A stretch of DNA of 40,867 nucleotides. Source: UBA1172 sp049889655 (GTDB taxonomy: Bacteria > Pseudomonadota > Alphaproteobacteria > Puniceispirillales > UBA1172). The notes beneath the pieces were generated by a model that was not told the DNA's origin, searched no databases, and was given only the letters and a program-made list of their open reading frames with translations. Within the stretch, counting starts at the first letter, position 1. Each line of letters begins with the position of its first letter. Of the stretch, positions 1 through 7,889 are shown in pieces. The DNA is taken from positions 1 through 40,867 of the forward strand of contig JBMHCY010000035.1 of the NCBI GenBank assembly GCA_049889655.1. Direction: 5' to 3'. The position numbers were made by a program, and so were the translations under genes.

Positions 1-156
1 AACCGGCTGTCAACCCTGACCCAGAATGCCGGTTTTGCCGGATTTTCCGGGATGTTCAAACTGCTCCCTGACGGCCGCAATATCCGCCTTCTTGATGTCC
101 GTGAGATCACCGAGGATGGCAGCATGGTGATCGCCCCGGCCTCGGACGGTTTCTAA
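1..156 (+). CDS. LppC-type penicillin-binding protein activator, C-terminal fragment
   Basis: An open frame enters from the window edge in frame 1 and ends at TAA 154-156, leaving 51 residues. The visible tail (FAGFSGMFKLLPDG, then RLLDVREI and VIAPASDGF) resembles the end of LppC/YraM-like periplasmic-binding-fold lipoproteins: a G-x-F-x-F-x-x-DG strand, a conserved R-x-L-x-V-x-E-I strand and a hydrophobic P-A-x-x-F end. Such proteins stimulate peptidoglycan synthases in the periplasm in the well-studied gammaproteobacterial case. A gene of this family next to hemW is familiar in Alphaproteobacteria. The signal peptide and most of the protein lie outside the window, so the family call rests on a short tail. 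It converges on hemW with 15 bp between the stop codons. Confidence 0.6.
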   Translation, partial: NRLSTLTQNAGFAGFSGMFKLLPDGRNIRLLDVREITEDGSMVIAPASDGF

Positions 157-171
157 GGCTGCCCGCCCAAT

Positions 172-1332
172 CTACGCCAGAATTGCTGCCAGCACGGCAT
201 TGATTAGCGGTCGCCCCTTGCGGCTCAACTGGAGTATCTCGCCGTCTTTGAGGACAAGGCCCTCTTCTTCAAGCCGGGTGAGGTTCTGCCAGTTGATCCA
301 GCCAGGATCAGCCCCGGGGAGGCTTTCCAGCCGCGACAGATCAACCCCTTCACTGAGCCGCAGCCCCATCATGATGATCTCGCTGGCGGCATCGGCGGGG
401 CTGTCGCTTCCTTCCTGATCAAGGGCATGGCCCTGGGCCTCGACCTGATCAAGCCATGCGGCCGGGTCCCGGCGGCTTCGGGTCTCGCGACGCTGGCCAT
501 CCTGCCAGAACCGGCCATAGGCCCCGGGACCGACCCCGAGCCAATCCCCCGCCCGCCAGTAGACAAGGTTATGGCGGCAGGCTGCCCCCTCACGGGCATG
601 GTTGGACACTTCATAGGCCGGTAGCCCGGCCGCGCTGGTGCGCTGGATGGTCAGATCATAGAGCGCCCGGCTGGTGTCATCATCAGGGATGGTCAGCAGC
701 CCCCGCTTGTGGCGGCTGTGAAACGCTGTTCCCGGCTCCAGTGTCAGCTGATAGAGCGACAGATGATCAAGCCCCAGATCGAGGATGCGGGACAGTTCTT
801 CCTGCCATGCCGCCGTGGTCTGCCCCGGGCGGGCATAGATGAAATCGGCCGAAACACGGGGGAATATCCGGCGGGCGGTGGCGAGGGCCTCAAGGGCTTC
901 GGTGCTGCTGTGGCTGCGGCCAAGGCTGGCCAATGCCGCATCATCCAGTGCCTGAATACCCATGGAAAGCCGCCCTGCCCCGGCCTCGGCAAAGGCTTCG
1001 AGACGGGCGGCTTCAACACTGGTGGGGTTGGCCTCCATGGTGATCTCGATCGTCGCGGCGGGGGTAAAAATCTCCTGCGCCCGGTCGAGCACCGCCGCCA
1101 TTACCGCCGGGGCCATCAATGACGGCGTACCGCCACCGATGAAGATGCTGTCCAGCTGTCGCCCTGCCTGGCCGGAACGCATCGCGAGGGTTTCCATCTC
1201 GCGGCACAGCATCGCCGCCCAGCGATCGTGATCAACCGTGGCGGTGACATGGCTGTTAAAATCACAATACGGGCATTTGGACTGGCAGAACGGCCAGTGC
1301 AGATAGAGACCGAAACCGTGATCGCCGGTCAT
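172..1332 (-). CDS. hemW: Radical SAM protein HemW (heme chaperone, coproporphyrinogen oxidase-like)
   Basis: HemW is a radical SAM protein related to oxygen-independent coproporphyrinogen III oxidase and is thought to act in heme handling in the cytoplasm. The N-terminus carries the 4Fe-4S motif CQSKCPYC (Cys16, Cys20, Cys23), followed by the radical SAM segments FIGGGTPS, EANPTS and RLSMGIQ and a C-terminal HemN-type winged domain with GLRLSEGVDL. HemW proteins lack the N-terminal extension of true HemN, as here. The start chosen is ATG at 1332 (386 aa), 4 bp after the rdgB stop. The frame remains open to a TTG at 1362 that would overlap rdgB and add ten unconserved residues. It is the last gene of a minus-strand rph-rdgB-hemW run, an order common in Alphaproteobacteria. 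Confidence 0.93.
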   Translation of the reverse strand: MTGDHGFGLYLHWPFCQSKCPYCDFNSHVTATVDHDRWAAMLCREMETLAMRSGQAGRQLDSIFIGGGTPSLMAPAVMAAVLDRAQEIFTPAATIEITMEANPTSVEAARLEAFAEAGAGRLSMGIQALDDAALASLGRSHSSTEALEALATARRIFPRVSADFIYARPGQTTAAWQEELSRILDLGLDHLSLYQLTLEPGTAFHSRHKRGLLTIPDDDTSRALYDLTIQRTSAAGLPAYEVSNHAREGAACRHNLVYWRAGDWLGVGPGAYGRFWQDGQRRETRSRRDPAAWLDQVEAQGHALDQEGSDSPADAASEIIMMGLRLSEGVDLSRLESLPGADPGWINWQNLTRLEEEGLVLKDGEILQLSRKGRPLINAVLAAILA

Positions 1333-1336
1333 CCGC

Positions 1337-1957
1337 CTAATGCCGTTTCGGGGTTGCGGCAAAACAGCGGTCGATCAGTGCCGCAAAGGCGACAGCCCGG
1401 TGGCTGACCGAATGCTTCCAGTCGGGATCAACCTCGGCAAAGGTCCGGTCGTGGCCGAGCGGCTGGAAGATCGGGTCATAGCCGAACCCGCGATCACCCC
1501 GGGGAGGCCAGACCATCTCGCCTTCGATACGGCCTTCGACGGTTTCGTGATGCCCATCCGGCCAGGCCAGTGAAAGCGCACAGACAAACCGGCAGCGGCG
1601 GTCTTCATGACCGGAGGCGATCACCGCCTGATGCACCTTTTCCATGGCGGCCGAAAAATCACGGTCGGGGCCTGCCCAGCGGGCTGAATACAGCCCCGGG
1701 GCGTTGTTGATCGCCTCGACCTCAAAGCCGCTGTCATCAGCCAGTGCCGGGTGACCGGCGGTGCGTGCCGCCGCCAGTGCCTTCAGCGCCGCATTGCCTT
1801 TGTATGTGGTTTCGGTTTCTTCCGGTTCGGCCAGCCCGAGCCCGGCCGCCGATTTCACCGTCAGGGCCCAGGGGGTGAGCAGATCGGCAATCTCGCGGAC
1901 CTTGCCCTCATTATGGCTGGCGACAATCAGCACATCATCCTGCAGCTGGCGGGCCAT
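1337..1957 (-). CDS. rdgB: Non-canonical purine NTP pyrophosphatase (RdgB/HAM1 family)
   Basis: This 206-residue protein hydrolyses dITP, XTP and related damaged purine nucleoside triphosphates to monophosphates, keeping them out of nucleic acids. The N-terminal SHNEGKVREI is the family's S-x-N-x-GK phosphate-binding motif, ADDSGFEVEA is the catalytic metal-binding segment, GDRGFGYDPIF is the conserved central loop and HSVSHRAVAF is the typical C-terminal SHR motif. The length is normal. Its ATG (1955-1957) shares one base with the TGA of rph, so translation is probably coupled, and hemW follows at once. The short distances suggest one mRNA starting upstream of rph. Confidence 0.96.
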   Translation of the reverse strand: MARQLQDDVLIVASHNEGKVREIADLLTPWALTVKSAAGLGLAEPEETETTYKGNAALKALAAARTAGHPALADDSGFEVEAINNAPGLYSARWAGPDRDFSAAMEKVHQAVIASGHEDRRCRFVCALSLAWPDGHHETVEGRIEGEMVWPPRGDRGFGYDPIFQPLGHDRTFAEVDPDWKHSVSHRAVAFAALIDRCFAATPKRH

Positions 1958-2703
1958 CAGATCCCCCGCTGGACGGCATCACGCTGAAGGGCGGCGAGTT
2001 CGGCGACACCCTTTTCGGCCAGATCGAACATGGCATTCATGGCCTTGCGGTCAAAGGGCATATCCTCGGCGGTCATCTGGACCTCGACAACACCGGCATC
2101 GGAGGTCAGGACAAAATTGGCGTCGGTTTCGGCGCTTGAATCTTCATCGTAATCGAGGTCGAGCACAGGCGTGCCCTGATAGATCCCGCAGGAAATGGCC
2201 GCAACCTGGGATGTCAGCGGCAGTTTGGTGAGGCGGCCATCGAGCAGCAGTTTTTCCATCGCCAGCCGCAACGCCACCCAGGCCCCGGTAATCGAGGCGG
2301 TGCGGGTGCCGCCATCGGCCTGGAGGACATCACAGTCGATCTTGATCTGGCGTTCGCCGAGGGCTTCGAGATCGGTAACGGCACGCAATGACCGGCCGAT
2401 CAGCCGCTGGATTTCCTGAGTTCGTCCGGATTGCTTGCCGCGGGCCGCTTCACGGTCGGTGCGGGTGTGGGTCGAGCGGGGCAGCATCCCGTATTCTGCC
2501 GTCACCCAGCCCTTGTTCTGGCCGCGCAGAAAAGGCGGGACACGTTCTTCCACTGTTGCTGTGCAGAGCACATGGGTATTGCCGCAGCGAATCAGGCACG
2601 ACCCTTCGGCATAGGGTGAAAACCCGGGCTCCATCGTCACCTGTCGCAGGGCATCGGCATCACGACCGGACGGACGGAACGAGGAGGAAGTGCTGGCAGA
2701 CAT
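1957..2703 (-). CDS. rph: Ribonuclease PH
   Basis: RNase PH is a phosphorolytic 3'-to-5' exoribonuclease that trims tRNA 3' ends and helps degrade structured RNA. The 248-residue protein shows the N-terminal RPSGRDADALR segment, the phosphate-binding and RNA-binding region around SGRTQEIQRLIGRSLRAV, and the core strand QIKIDCDVLQADGGTRTASI, all diagnostic. The start ATG at 2703 has a strong AGGAG about six bases upstream. The gene leads the minus-strand rph-rdgB-hemW set and diverges from hrcA across only 74 bp, so their promoters must lie close together or overlap. An rph/hrcA divergence is common in Alphaproteobacteria. Confidence 0.96.
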   Translation of the reverse strand: MSASTSSSFRPSGRDADALRQVTMEPGFSPYAEGSCLIRCGNTHVLCTATVEERVPPFLRGQNKGWVTAEYGMLPRSTHTRTDREAARGKQSGRTQEIQRLIGRSLRAVTDLEALGERQIKIDCDVLQADGGTRTASITGAWVALRLAMEKLLLDGRLTKLPLTSQVAAISCGIYQGTPVLDLDYDEDSSAETDANFVLTSDAGVVEVQMTAEDMPFDRKAMNAMFDLAEKGVAELAALQRDAVQRGI

Positions 2704-2742
2704 GGTGTGCTCCTGAAAAAGGCTGAACCCGGGATGGTTTGG

Positions 2743-2771
2743 TTGACGTCATCTTCTAGCATATCTAGTCT
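2743..2771 (+). promoter_or_regulatory. Candidate hrcA promoter with CTAG-N5-CTAG motif
   Basis: TTGACG (2743-2748) matches a -35 box in five of six positions. Seventeen bases later lies TAGTCT (2766-2771), a weak -10; TATCTA (2762-2767) is a better hexamer at a poor 13-base spacing. Either choice puts transcription start within a few bases of the hrcA ATG at 2778. Two CTAG tetramers separated by five bases (2756-2759 and 2765-2768) overlap this region and could be a protein-binding site. No CIRCE element (TTAGCACTC-N9-GAGTGCTAA) is present. Read by eye only. Confidence 0.3.
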
Positions 2772-2777
2772 TTTCCC

Positions 2778-3881
2778 ATGAACGATTTTCTGTCTCGCCA
2801 GAAAAATAACCCCTCCCCCAGCGGCTGGCAGAGCCTTGGCCAGCGGACCCAGGATATCTTTACCCGGATCGTTGATCTCTATCTTGATACCGGCTCGCCG
2901 GTGGGCTCGAAGGCTGTCTCGCAGACCATTGATGCTGCCCTGTCCCCGGCCAGCATCCGCTCGATCATGGCTGAACTTGAACGCGCCGGGCTGTTGTTTC
3001 AGCCGCATGCCTCGGCGGGGCGGCTACCCACCGAAGGCGGGCTGCGGCTGTTCGTTGACGGCTTGCTGGAAATCGGCGGCGAAATCAGTGTCGACCAGCG
3101 TACCAAGATCGATATGCTCTGCAATGCCAATGGGTCGAGTTTTGCTGAAGCGCTCGAAGCCACGACAACGGCCCTTTCCGGGCTGTCACGCTGCGCCTCG
3201 CTGGTGATCTGCCCGAAACAGGATGAAGAAATCCGCCATGTCGAGTTTGTCTCTCTCGGCAAGATGCCCGATGGTGGGACACGGGCACTTGTGATCATCA
3301 TCACCGGCACCGGCCAGGTTGAAAACCGGATCATCCATCTGCCGCCGGGGCTGCCGCAATCAAGCCTGGTGGAAGCAGGCAATTTCCTCAGCACGATGCT
3401 GGCCGGATCAACCCTGACCGAAGCCGCCGGGAAACTCGAGCGGGATATCGCGGCCCGCCGCAACGAGCTTGATCAGCTGACCAGCAAGGTGGTCGAAAGC
3501 GGGATCGCGGTGCTGGCCGGCAATCAGACGTCTTCAACACCGCTGATCCTGCGCGGCCATGCCAATCTGCTCGAGGATATCCACGCTGATGAAGATATTG
3601 AGAAGATCCGCACGCTTTTTGCCATGCTCGAGGCTCGGGAAAACACGCTCAATGTGCTTGATGCGGTTCAGCAGGGCTCCGGCGTGCAGATTTTCATCGG
3701 TTCCGAAAACGCCCTTTTCAGCCATACTGACTGCGCCATGATCATCGCCCCCTATACCGACAGCAGCGAGAAGGTGATCGGGGCTGTCGGCGTGATCGGC
3801 CCGAGGCGGATGAATTATTCCGGGATCATTCCGATGGTCAATTACACATCCGAGGCGATTTCCAAAATGCTCAGCCGCTGA
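2778..3881 (+). CDS. hrcA: Heat-inducible transcriptional repressor HrcA
   Basis: HrcA represses chaperone operons, classically by binding CIRCE operators, with GroEL aiding its folding. The 367-residue protein has the winged-helix N-terminus (RTQDIFTRIVDLYLDTGSPV, then ASIRSIMAELERAGLL and the conserved HASAGRLPTEGGLRLFVDGL, residues about 20-100), a GAF-like middle, and the C-terminal GVIGPRRMNYSGIIPMV signature. ATG 2778 is the only plausible start: an in-frame TAG lies just upstream at 2766-2768 and no other Met occurs before the conserved region. No Shine-Dalgarno sequence precedes it, which with the promoter position suggests a leaderless or near-leaderless mRNA. grpE follows after 77 bp. 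No CIRCE site was seen in the window, so its targets are probably elsewhere, typically groESL in this class. Confidence 0.96.
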   Translation: MNDFLSRQKNNPSPSGWQSLGQRTQDIFTRIVDLYLDTGSPVGSKAVSQTIDAALSPASIRSIMAELERAGLLFQPHASAGRLPTEGGLRLFVDGLLEIGGEISVDQRTKIDMLCNANGSSFAEALEATTTALSGLSRCASLVICPKQDEEIRHVEFVSLGKMPDGGTRALVIIITGTGQVENRIIHLPPGLPQSSLVEAGNFLSTMLAGSTLTEAAGKLERDIAARRNELDQLTSKVVESGIAVLAGNQTSSTPLILRGHANLLEDIHADEDIEKIRTLFAMLEARENTLNVLDAVQQGSGVQIFIGSENALFSHTDCAMIIAPYTDSSEKVIGAVGVIGPRRMNYSGIIPMVNYTSEAISKMLSR

Positions 3882-3898
3882 CCTGGGCGCAGAAAACT

Positions 3899-3927
3899 CT
3901 TGTAAATCCGTCACCAGTCTCTACATA
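3899..3927 (+). promoter_or_regulatory. Candidate RpoH-type promoter of grpE
   Basis: CTTGTA at 3899-3904 is followed after 16 bases by CTACATA at 3921-3927. The same CTTGTA -35 occurs before dnaK with a C-T-rich -10 at nearly the same distance. The pattern resembles the alphaproteobacterial heat-shock sigma factor consensus (CTTG, about 16-18 bases, C-Y-T-A-T-x-T). The match to the -10 is imperfect. The grpE ATG lies 31 bases after the -10, with AGAGG as ribosome binding site. Confidence 0.4.
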
Positions 3928-3958
3928 ACGCTCAGGAAAACTTGATCAGAGGCTGACG

Positions 3959-4564
3959 ATGGCGGATGAAAAGACCAAGGCTGAGACCAGCACGCCGGAA
4001 ACCGATCTGGAAGGCAATGCCGCGATTGACCCCACCGGGGCAGCAGCAGAAACCCCTGATGATACTGCAGCAGATGATCCGCTCGCGGCGCTGACCGAAG
4101 AACGGGACGCGCTCAAGGATCAGGCGTTGCGGGCGCTGGCAGAGGTCGAAAATATGCGCCGCCGCACCGAACGTGAAGTCAGCCAGTCCAAGAAATACGG
4201 CCATGGCGGGTTTGCCCGCGATCTGCTCTCGGTGGTCGATAACCTCGGCCGTGCCGTGGCGGCATTGCCGGAAAAGAGGGACGGCCTCGATGAAACCATG
4301 ACCAACCTGGTCATCGGCATTGAGATGATCGAGAAGGAAATTCTGGCTGTGCTTGAACGCCACGGGATCACCCGCATCGACCCGCTCGGGGAAAAGTTCG
4401 ATTATGACCGGCATCAGGCCATGTTTGAGGTCGAACAGACCGATGTCGAGCCGGGCACGGTGATCCAGGTGGCCCAGCCCGGCTGGACCCTGCATGACCG
4501 GCTGCTGTCTCCGGCGATGGTCGGTGTCGCGAAAGCTGCTACAGACAAGGGTGAGGACAGCTAA
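3959..4564 (+). CDS. grpE: Nucleotide exchange factor GrpE
   Basis: GrpE is the nucleotide exchange factor and thermosensor of the DnaK chaperone, releasing ADP from DnaK in the cytoplasm. The 201-residue protein has an acidic low-complexity N-terminus (residues 1-45), a coiled-coil dimerisation helix (ALTEERDALKDQALRALAEV onward, with ENMRRRTERE) and the C-terminal beta domain whose GrpE signature runs through HQAMFEVEQTDVEPGTV and GWTLHDRLLSPAMVGVAK. AGAGG lies six bases before the ATG. It sits between hrcA and dnaK, its functional partner, and probably has its own heat-shock promoter in the hrcA-grpE gap. Confidence 0.96.
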   Translation: MADEKTKAETSTPETDLEGNAAIDPTGAAAETPDDTAADDPLAALTEERDALKDQALRALAEVENMRRRTEREVSQSKKYGHGGFARDLLSVVDNLGRAVAALPEKRDGLDETMTNLVIGIEMIEKEILAVLERHGITRIDPLGEKFDYDRHQAMFEVEQTDVEPGTVIQVAQPGWTLHDRLLSPAMVGVAKAATDKGEDS

Positions 4565-4593
4565 AAGGCCGCGGCGGGGATTGCCCCCAGGGT

Positions 4594-4621
4594 CTTGTAT
4601 TCAGGCATCAGGCTCTTATAT
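4594..4621 (+). promoter_or_regulatory. Candidate RpoH-type (heat-shock) promoter of dnaK
   Basis: CTTGTA (4594-4599), a 15-base spacer and CTTATAT (4615-4621) match the alphaproteobacterial RpoH consensus well in both boxes. It lies 59 bases upstream of the dnaK ATG, inside the 116-bp grpE-dnaK gap, which shows no clear terminator. The similarity to the grpE promoter candidate supports a shared regulator. Transcription would start near 4628, giving a leader of about 50 nt ending in a GGGAGAG ribosome binding site. Confidence 0.5.
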
Positions 4622-4680
4622 GTGCCTAAGAAAGTAATCCGGCACCGGCCCGAGGTGCCCTCTCAGAAAGGGAGAGAGTG

Positions 4681-6603
4681 ATGGGAAAAGTTATTGGTAT
4701 TGATCTGGGAACAACAAATTCCTGTGTTGCGGTCATGGATGGCAGCACGGCGAAGGTGATCGAAAACGCCGAAGGTGGCCGGACGACCCCTTCCATGGTG
4801 GCCTTCAGTGACGATGGTGAACGGCTGGTCGGCCAGTCGGCCAAGCGGCAGGCGGTGACCAACCCGGAAAACACACTTTATGCGATCAAGCGCCTGATCG
4901 GCCGCCGTCATACCGACGACGCCTCCAAGCGTTTTGCCAAACTGGTTCCCTACAAAACCGTTGCTGCCGACAATGGCGACAGCTGGGTCGAAGCCCGTGG
5001 CGAGACCTTCTCCCCGAGCCAGATTTCCAGTTTCATCCTGCGCAAGTTGAAAGAGGATGCGGAAGCCTTCCTCAATGAAGAGGTGACCGAGGCGGTCATC
5101 ACTGTCCCCGCCTATTTCAACGATGCCCAGCGGCAGGCCACCAAAGATGCTGGCAAGATCGCCGGGCTTGATGTGCTGCGGATCATCAATGAGCCCACCG
5201 CTGCTGCCCTCGCTTACGGTCTCGACAAGAAGGAAGCCGGTACAATCGCTGTCTATGACCTTGGCGGCGGGACGTTTGATGTCTCGATCCTCGAAGTCGG
5301 TGACGGTGTGTTCGAGGTGAAATCCACCAATGGTGATACTTTCCTCGGCGGTGAAGATTTCGACCAGCGCATCATCGATCACCTTGCTGATGAGTTTAAA
5401 AAGGAAAACACGATTGACCTGCGCGAAGACAAACTGGCCCTGCAGCGTCTCAAGGAAGCCGCGGAAAAGGCCAAGATCGAACTGTCAAGCGCCACCCAGA
5501 CCGAGGTCAACCTGCCGTTCATCACTGCCGACCAGTCCGGCCCCAAGCACCTGAATGTCAAGATGACCCGGGCCACGCTGGAATCGCTGGTCGACGATCT
5601 GATCAAGCGCAGCATCGAGCCCTGCAAGGCGGCGCTCAAGGATGCCGGGGTCAGTGCCGGTGATATCGATGAGGTGATCCTCGTCGGCGGCATGACACGG
5701 ATGCCGAAAATCATCGACGCGGTCCAGGATTTCTTTAAGGCTGAACCGCATCGCGGCGTCAACCCTGACGAAGTCGTTGCCACCGGTGCGGCCATTCAGG
5801 GCGGTGTCCTCAAAGGTGATGTCAAGGATGTGCTGCTCCTCGATGTGACGCCGCTGTCACTGGGGATCGAAACCCTCGGCGGTGTTTTCACCCGCCTGAT
5901 CGACCGCAACACCACCATCCCGACCAAGAAAAGCCAGGTCTTCTCCACGGCTGATGATAACCAGACGGCTGTGACGATCCGGGTCTTCCAGGGTGAACGC
6001 GAAATGGCTGCCGACAACAAACTGCTTGGCCAGTTTGATCTGGTTGGCATTCCGGCGGCTCCCCGGGGTGTGCCTCAGATTGAGGTGACCTTCGATATCG
6101 ATGCCAACGGGATCGTCAATGTCTCGGCCAAGGACAAGGCCACAGGCAAGGAACAACAGATCAAGATACAGGCTTCCGGCGGTCTCAGCGATGATGATAT
6201 CGAACAGATGGTCAAGGATGCCGAGGCGAATGCCGAGGAAGACAAGAAGCGGCGCGAAAAGGTCGAGGCACGCAATACTGCCGAATCGCTTGTCCACGGG
6301 GCTGAAAAATCCCTCTCCGATCTTGGTGACAAGGCCGATGAAGCACTCAAGGCTGATGTCGAAAAGGCTGTTGCTGATCTGAAGGCGGCGCTCGAAGACG
6401 AAGACCGTGAAGATTTCACGGCCGAAACCGAAGCGCTTTCTGCCGCCATGATGAAACTCGGTGAAGCAGCCTATGCCGCGAATGCTGAAGCGGAAGGCGA
6501 AAATGCCGATGGCAATGCCGGTGATGGCGAGACTGTTGTCGATGCCGAATATGAAGAAGTTGATGACAGCGATGATGACCAGAAGAAGGCCAGCGGCAGC
6601 TAA
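4681..6603 (+). CDS. dnaK: Molecular chaperone DnaK (Hsp70)
   Basis: DnaK is the ATP-dependent Hsp70 chaperone that folds, disaggregates and protects proteins with DnaJ and GrpE. The 640-residue protein begins GKVIGIDLGTTNSCVAV (phosphate-1 loop), continues with NEPTAAALAYG and AVYDLGGGTFDVSIL (about residue 195) and VGGMTRMP, the three Hsp70 signatures of the ATPase domain. DVTPLSLGIETLGG marks the linker and substrate-binding domain. The lid ends in an acidic tail containing DAEYEEVDDSDDDQ. The start is ATG 4681 behind GGGAGAG; an adjacent GTG at 4678 is in frame but less likely. dnaJ follows after 59 bp with no promoter seen, so the two are probably co-transcribed. Confidence 0.98.
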   Translation: MGKVIGIDLGTTNSCVAVMDGSTAKVIENAEGGRTTPSMVAFSDDGERLVGQSAKRQAVTNPENTLYAIKRLIGRRHTDDASKRFAKLVPYKTVAADNGDSWVEARGETFSPSQISSFILRKLKEDAEAFLNEEVTEAVITVPAYFNDAQRQATKDAGKIAGLDVLRIINEPTAAALAYGLDKKEAGTIAVYDLGGGTFDVSILEVGDGVFEVKSTNGDTFLGGEDFDQRIIDHLADEFKKENTIDLREDKLALQRLKEAAEKAKIELSSATQTEVNLPFITADQSGPKHLNVKMTRATLESLVDDLIKRSIEPCKAALKDAGVSAGDIDEVILVGGMTRMPKIIDAVQDFFKAEPHRGVNPDEVVATGAAIQGGVLKGDVKDVLLLDVTPLSLGIETLGGVFTRLIDRNTTIPTKKSQVFSTADDNQTAVTIRVFQGEREMAADNKLLGQFDLVGIPAAPRGVPQIEVTFDIDANGIVNVSAKDKATGKEQQIKIQASGGLSDDDIEQMVKDAEANAEEDKKRREKVEARNTAESLVHGAEKSLSDLGDKADEALKADVEKAVADLKAALEDEDREDFTAETEALSAAMMKLGEAAYAANAEAEGENADGNAGDGETVVDAEYEEVDDSDDDQKKASGS

Positions 6604-6662
6604 CAGCCTGCCGGCCTCTTCATGAACGGTGTCATCACGGCGAAAGGCAGTGTTTAACCGGC

Positions 6663-7805
6663 ATGGCGAAACGCGATTATTATGAAGTGCTGGGTGTTGG
6701 CCGGGATGCTGACGAAAAGGTGATCAAGAGCGCCTATCGCAAATTGGCGATGCAATACCATCCCGACCGTAATCCCGATGACAGTGTTGCCGAGGAAAAA
6801 TTCCGCGAGGCAACCGAAGCCTATGATGTCCTGAAAGATGATCAGAAACGCGCTGCCTATGATCGCATGGGCCACGCGGCTTTTGATCAAAACGGTGGTT
6901 TCGGCGGGGCGGGCGGCTTCGGTGGCGGTGCCGGTTTTGGCGGGGCTGGCGGGTTTTCCGATATCTTCGATGAAATGTTCTCTGATTTCATGGGCGGTGG
7001 CCGTCGCCAGCAGGGACGGTCCAACAAGGGATCGGACCTGCGCTACAATATGGCCATCAGCCTCGAGGAAGCCTTTGCCGGCGGCAGCAAGACGATCACC
7101 ATTCCGGTAGCCACGGCCTGTGAGACTTGTGAAGGCAGTGGTGCCAAACCGGGCACGACAGCGTCAACCTGCGGGTCCTGCGGCGGCCATGGCAAGGTCA
7201 GGGCCCAGCAGGGTTTCTTCACCATCGAACGGACCTGCCCGTCCTGTCAGGGCATGGGGCAGACGATTTCATCTCCCTGCGGGTCCTGTGGTGGCCAGGG
7301 CCGGGTGCAGAAGAACCGGACACTGAACGTGACCATCCCGGCCGGGGTCGATACCGGTACCCGCATCAGGCTTTCCGGTGAAGGTGAGGCCGGTCTTCGT
7401 GGCGGCACCCCGGGTGATCTCTATATTTTCATCGATGTCGAGGCCCATGAAATTTTCGAACGCGAGGGCACAGCCCTCTTATTGACCATGCCCGTGCCGA
7501 TGGCAACAGCCGCCCTCGGCGGGACAATCGATGTTCCCAGCCTTGATGGCAAGATGGCCCGGGTGACGATCAAGCCGGGAACCCAATCCGGCCATCGGCT
7601 GCGGCTCAAGGCCAAGGGGATGCCCGGGCTGCAGGGGCGGGGACGCGGTGATCTCTATGTCGATATCCATGTCGAAACGCCGGTCAACCTGACCTCAAAG
7701 CAGAAAAAACTGCTCGAGGAATTTGCCTCGGGGTCTGAAAAACAGAACCCTGAATCCACCGGTTTCATGGACAGGATGCGGAAACTCTTCGGTGACGACC
7801 GCTAG
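6663..7805 (+). CDS. dnaJ: Chaperone protein DnaJ (Hsp40)
   Basis: DnaJ delivers substrates to DnaK and stimulates its ATPase. The 380-residue protein is a complete type I J-protein. The J domain (residues 1-70) carries the HPD tripeptide at 33-35, and a Gly/Phe-rich linker follows (about 75-100, repeats of GGxGGFGG). The zinc domain has four CxxCxGxG repeats (CETCEGSG, CGSCGGHG, CPSCQGMG, CGSCGGQG), and the C-terminal substrate-binding domains include LRGGTPGDLYIFIDV and GRGDLYVDIHVETP. It lies downstream of dnaK and is followed by a hairpin terminator, marking the end of the heat-shock unit. Confidence 0.98.
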   Translation: MAKRDYYEVLGVGRDADEKVIKSAYRKLAMQYHPDRNPDDSVAEEKFREATEAYDVLKDDQKRAAYDRMGHAAFDQNGGFGGAGGFGGGAGFGGAGGFSDIFDEMFSDFMGGGRRQQGRSNKGSDLRYNMAISLEEAFAGGSKTITIPVATACETCEGSGAKPGTTASTCGSCGGHGKVRAQQGFFTIERTCPSCQGMGQTISSPCGSCGGQGRVQKNRTLNVTIPAGVDTGTRIRLSGEGEAGLRGGTPGDLYIFIDVEAHEIFEREGTALLLTMPVPMATAALGGTIDVPSLDGKMARVTIKPGTQSGHRLRLKAKGMPGLQGRGRGDLYVDIHVETPVNLTSKQKKLLEEFASGSEKQNPESTGFMDRMRKLFGDDR

Positions 7806-7837
7806 CCTTGCCCGGGCTGTTGTCGCGCGCTGATCGC

Positions 7838-7862
7838 CCGGCCTTGCGTCAGGCCGGCTTTT
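7838..7862 (+). terminator. Rho-independent terminator after dnaJ
   Basis: CCGGCCT (7838-7844) and AGGCCGG (7851-7857) form a perfect 7-bp GC-rich stem with a six-base loop, followed by C and four T (7859-7862). The T run is short, so termination may be partial. It lies 32 bases after the dnaJ stop and separates the chaperone unit from dapB. Confidence 0.65.
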
Positions 7863-7871
7863 GGTTATGCT
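7844..7871 (+). promoter_or_regulatory. Weak candidate dapB promoter overlapping the dnaJ terminator
   Basis: TTGCGT (7844-7849) and TATGCT (7866-7871) are 16 bases apart, giving a plausible sigma-70 promoter with four matches in each box. The -35 box lies in the loop and edge of the dnaJ terminator hairpin. The predicted start is only about a dozen bases before the dapB ATG. This is a visual match in a short gap and could be chance. Confidence 0.25.
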
Positions 7872-7889
7872 GTGCCGGAGGAGATGACC

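Noticed and set aside
427..842. Overlapping plus-strand frames within the hemW region
   Set aside because: They lie opposite hemW, which has an intact radical SAM motif and normal length; the frames carry no protein signature.
2704..4680. CIRCE operator near hrcA, grpE or dnaK
   Set aside because: The gaps were read for TTAGCACTC and its complement; neither half-site is present.
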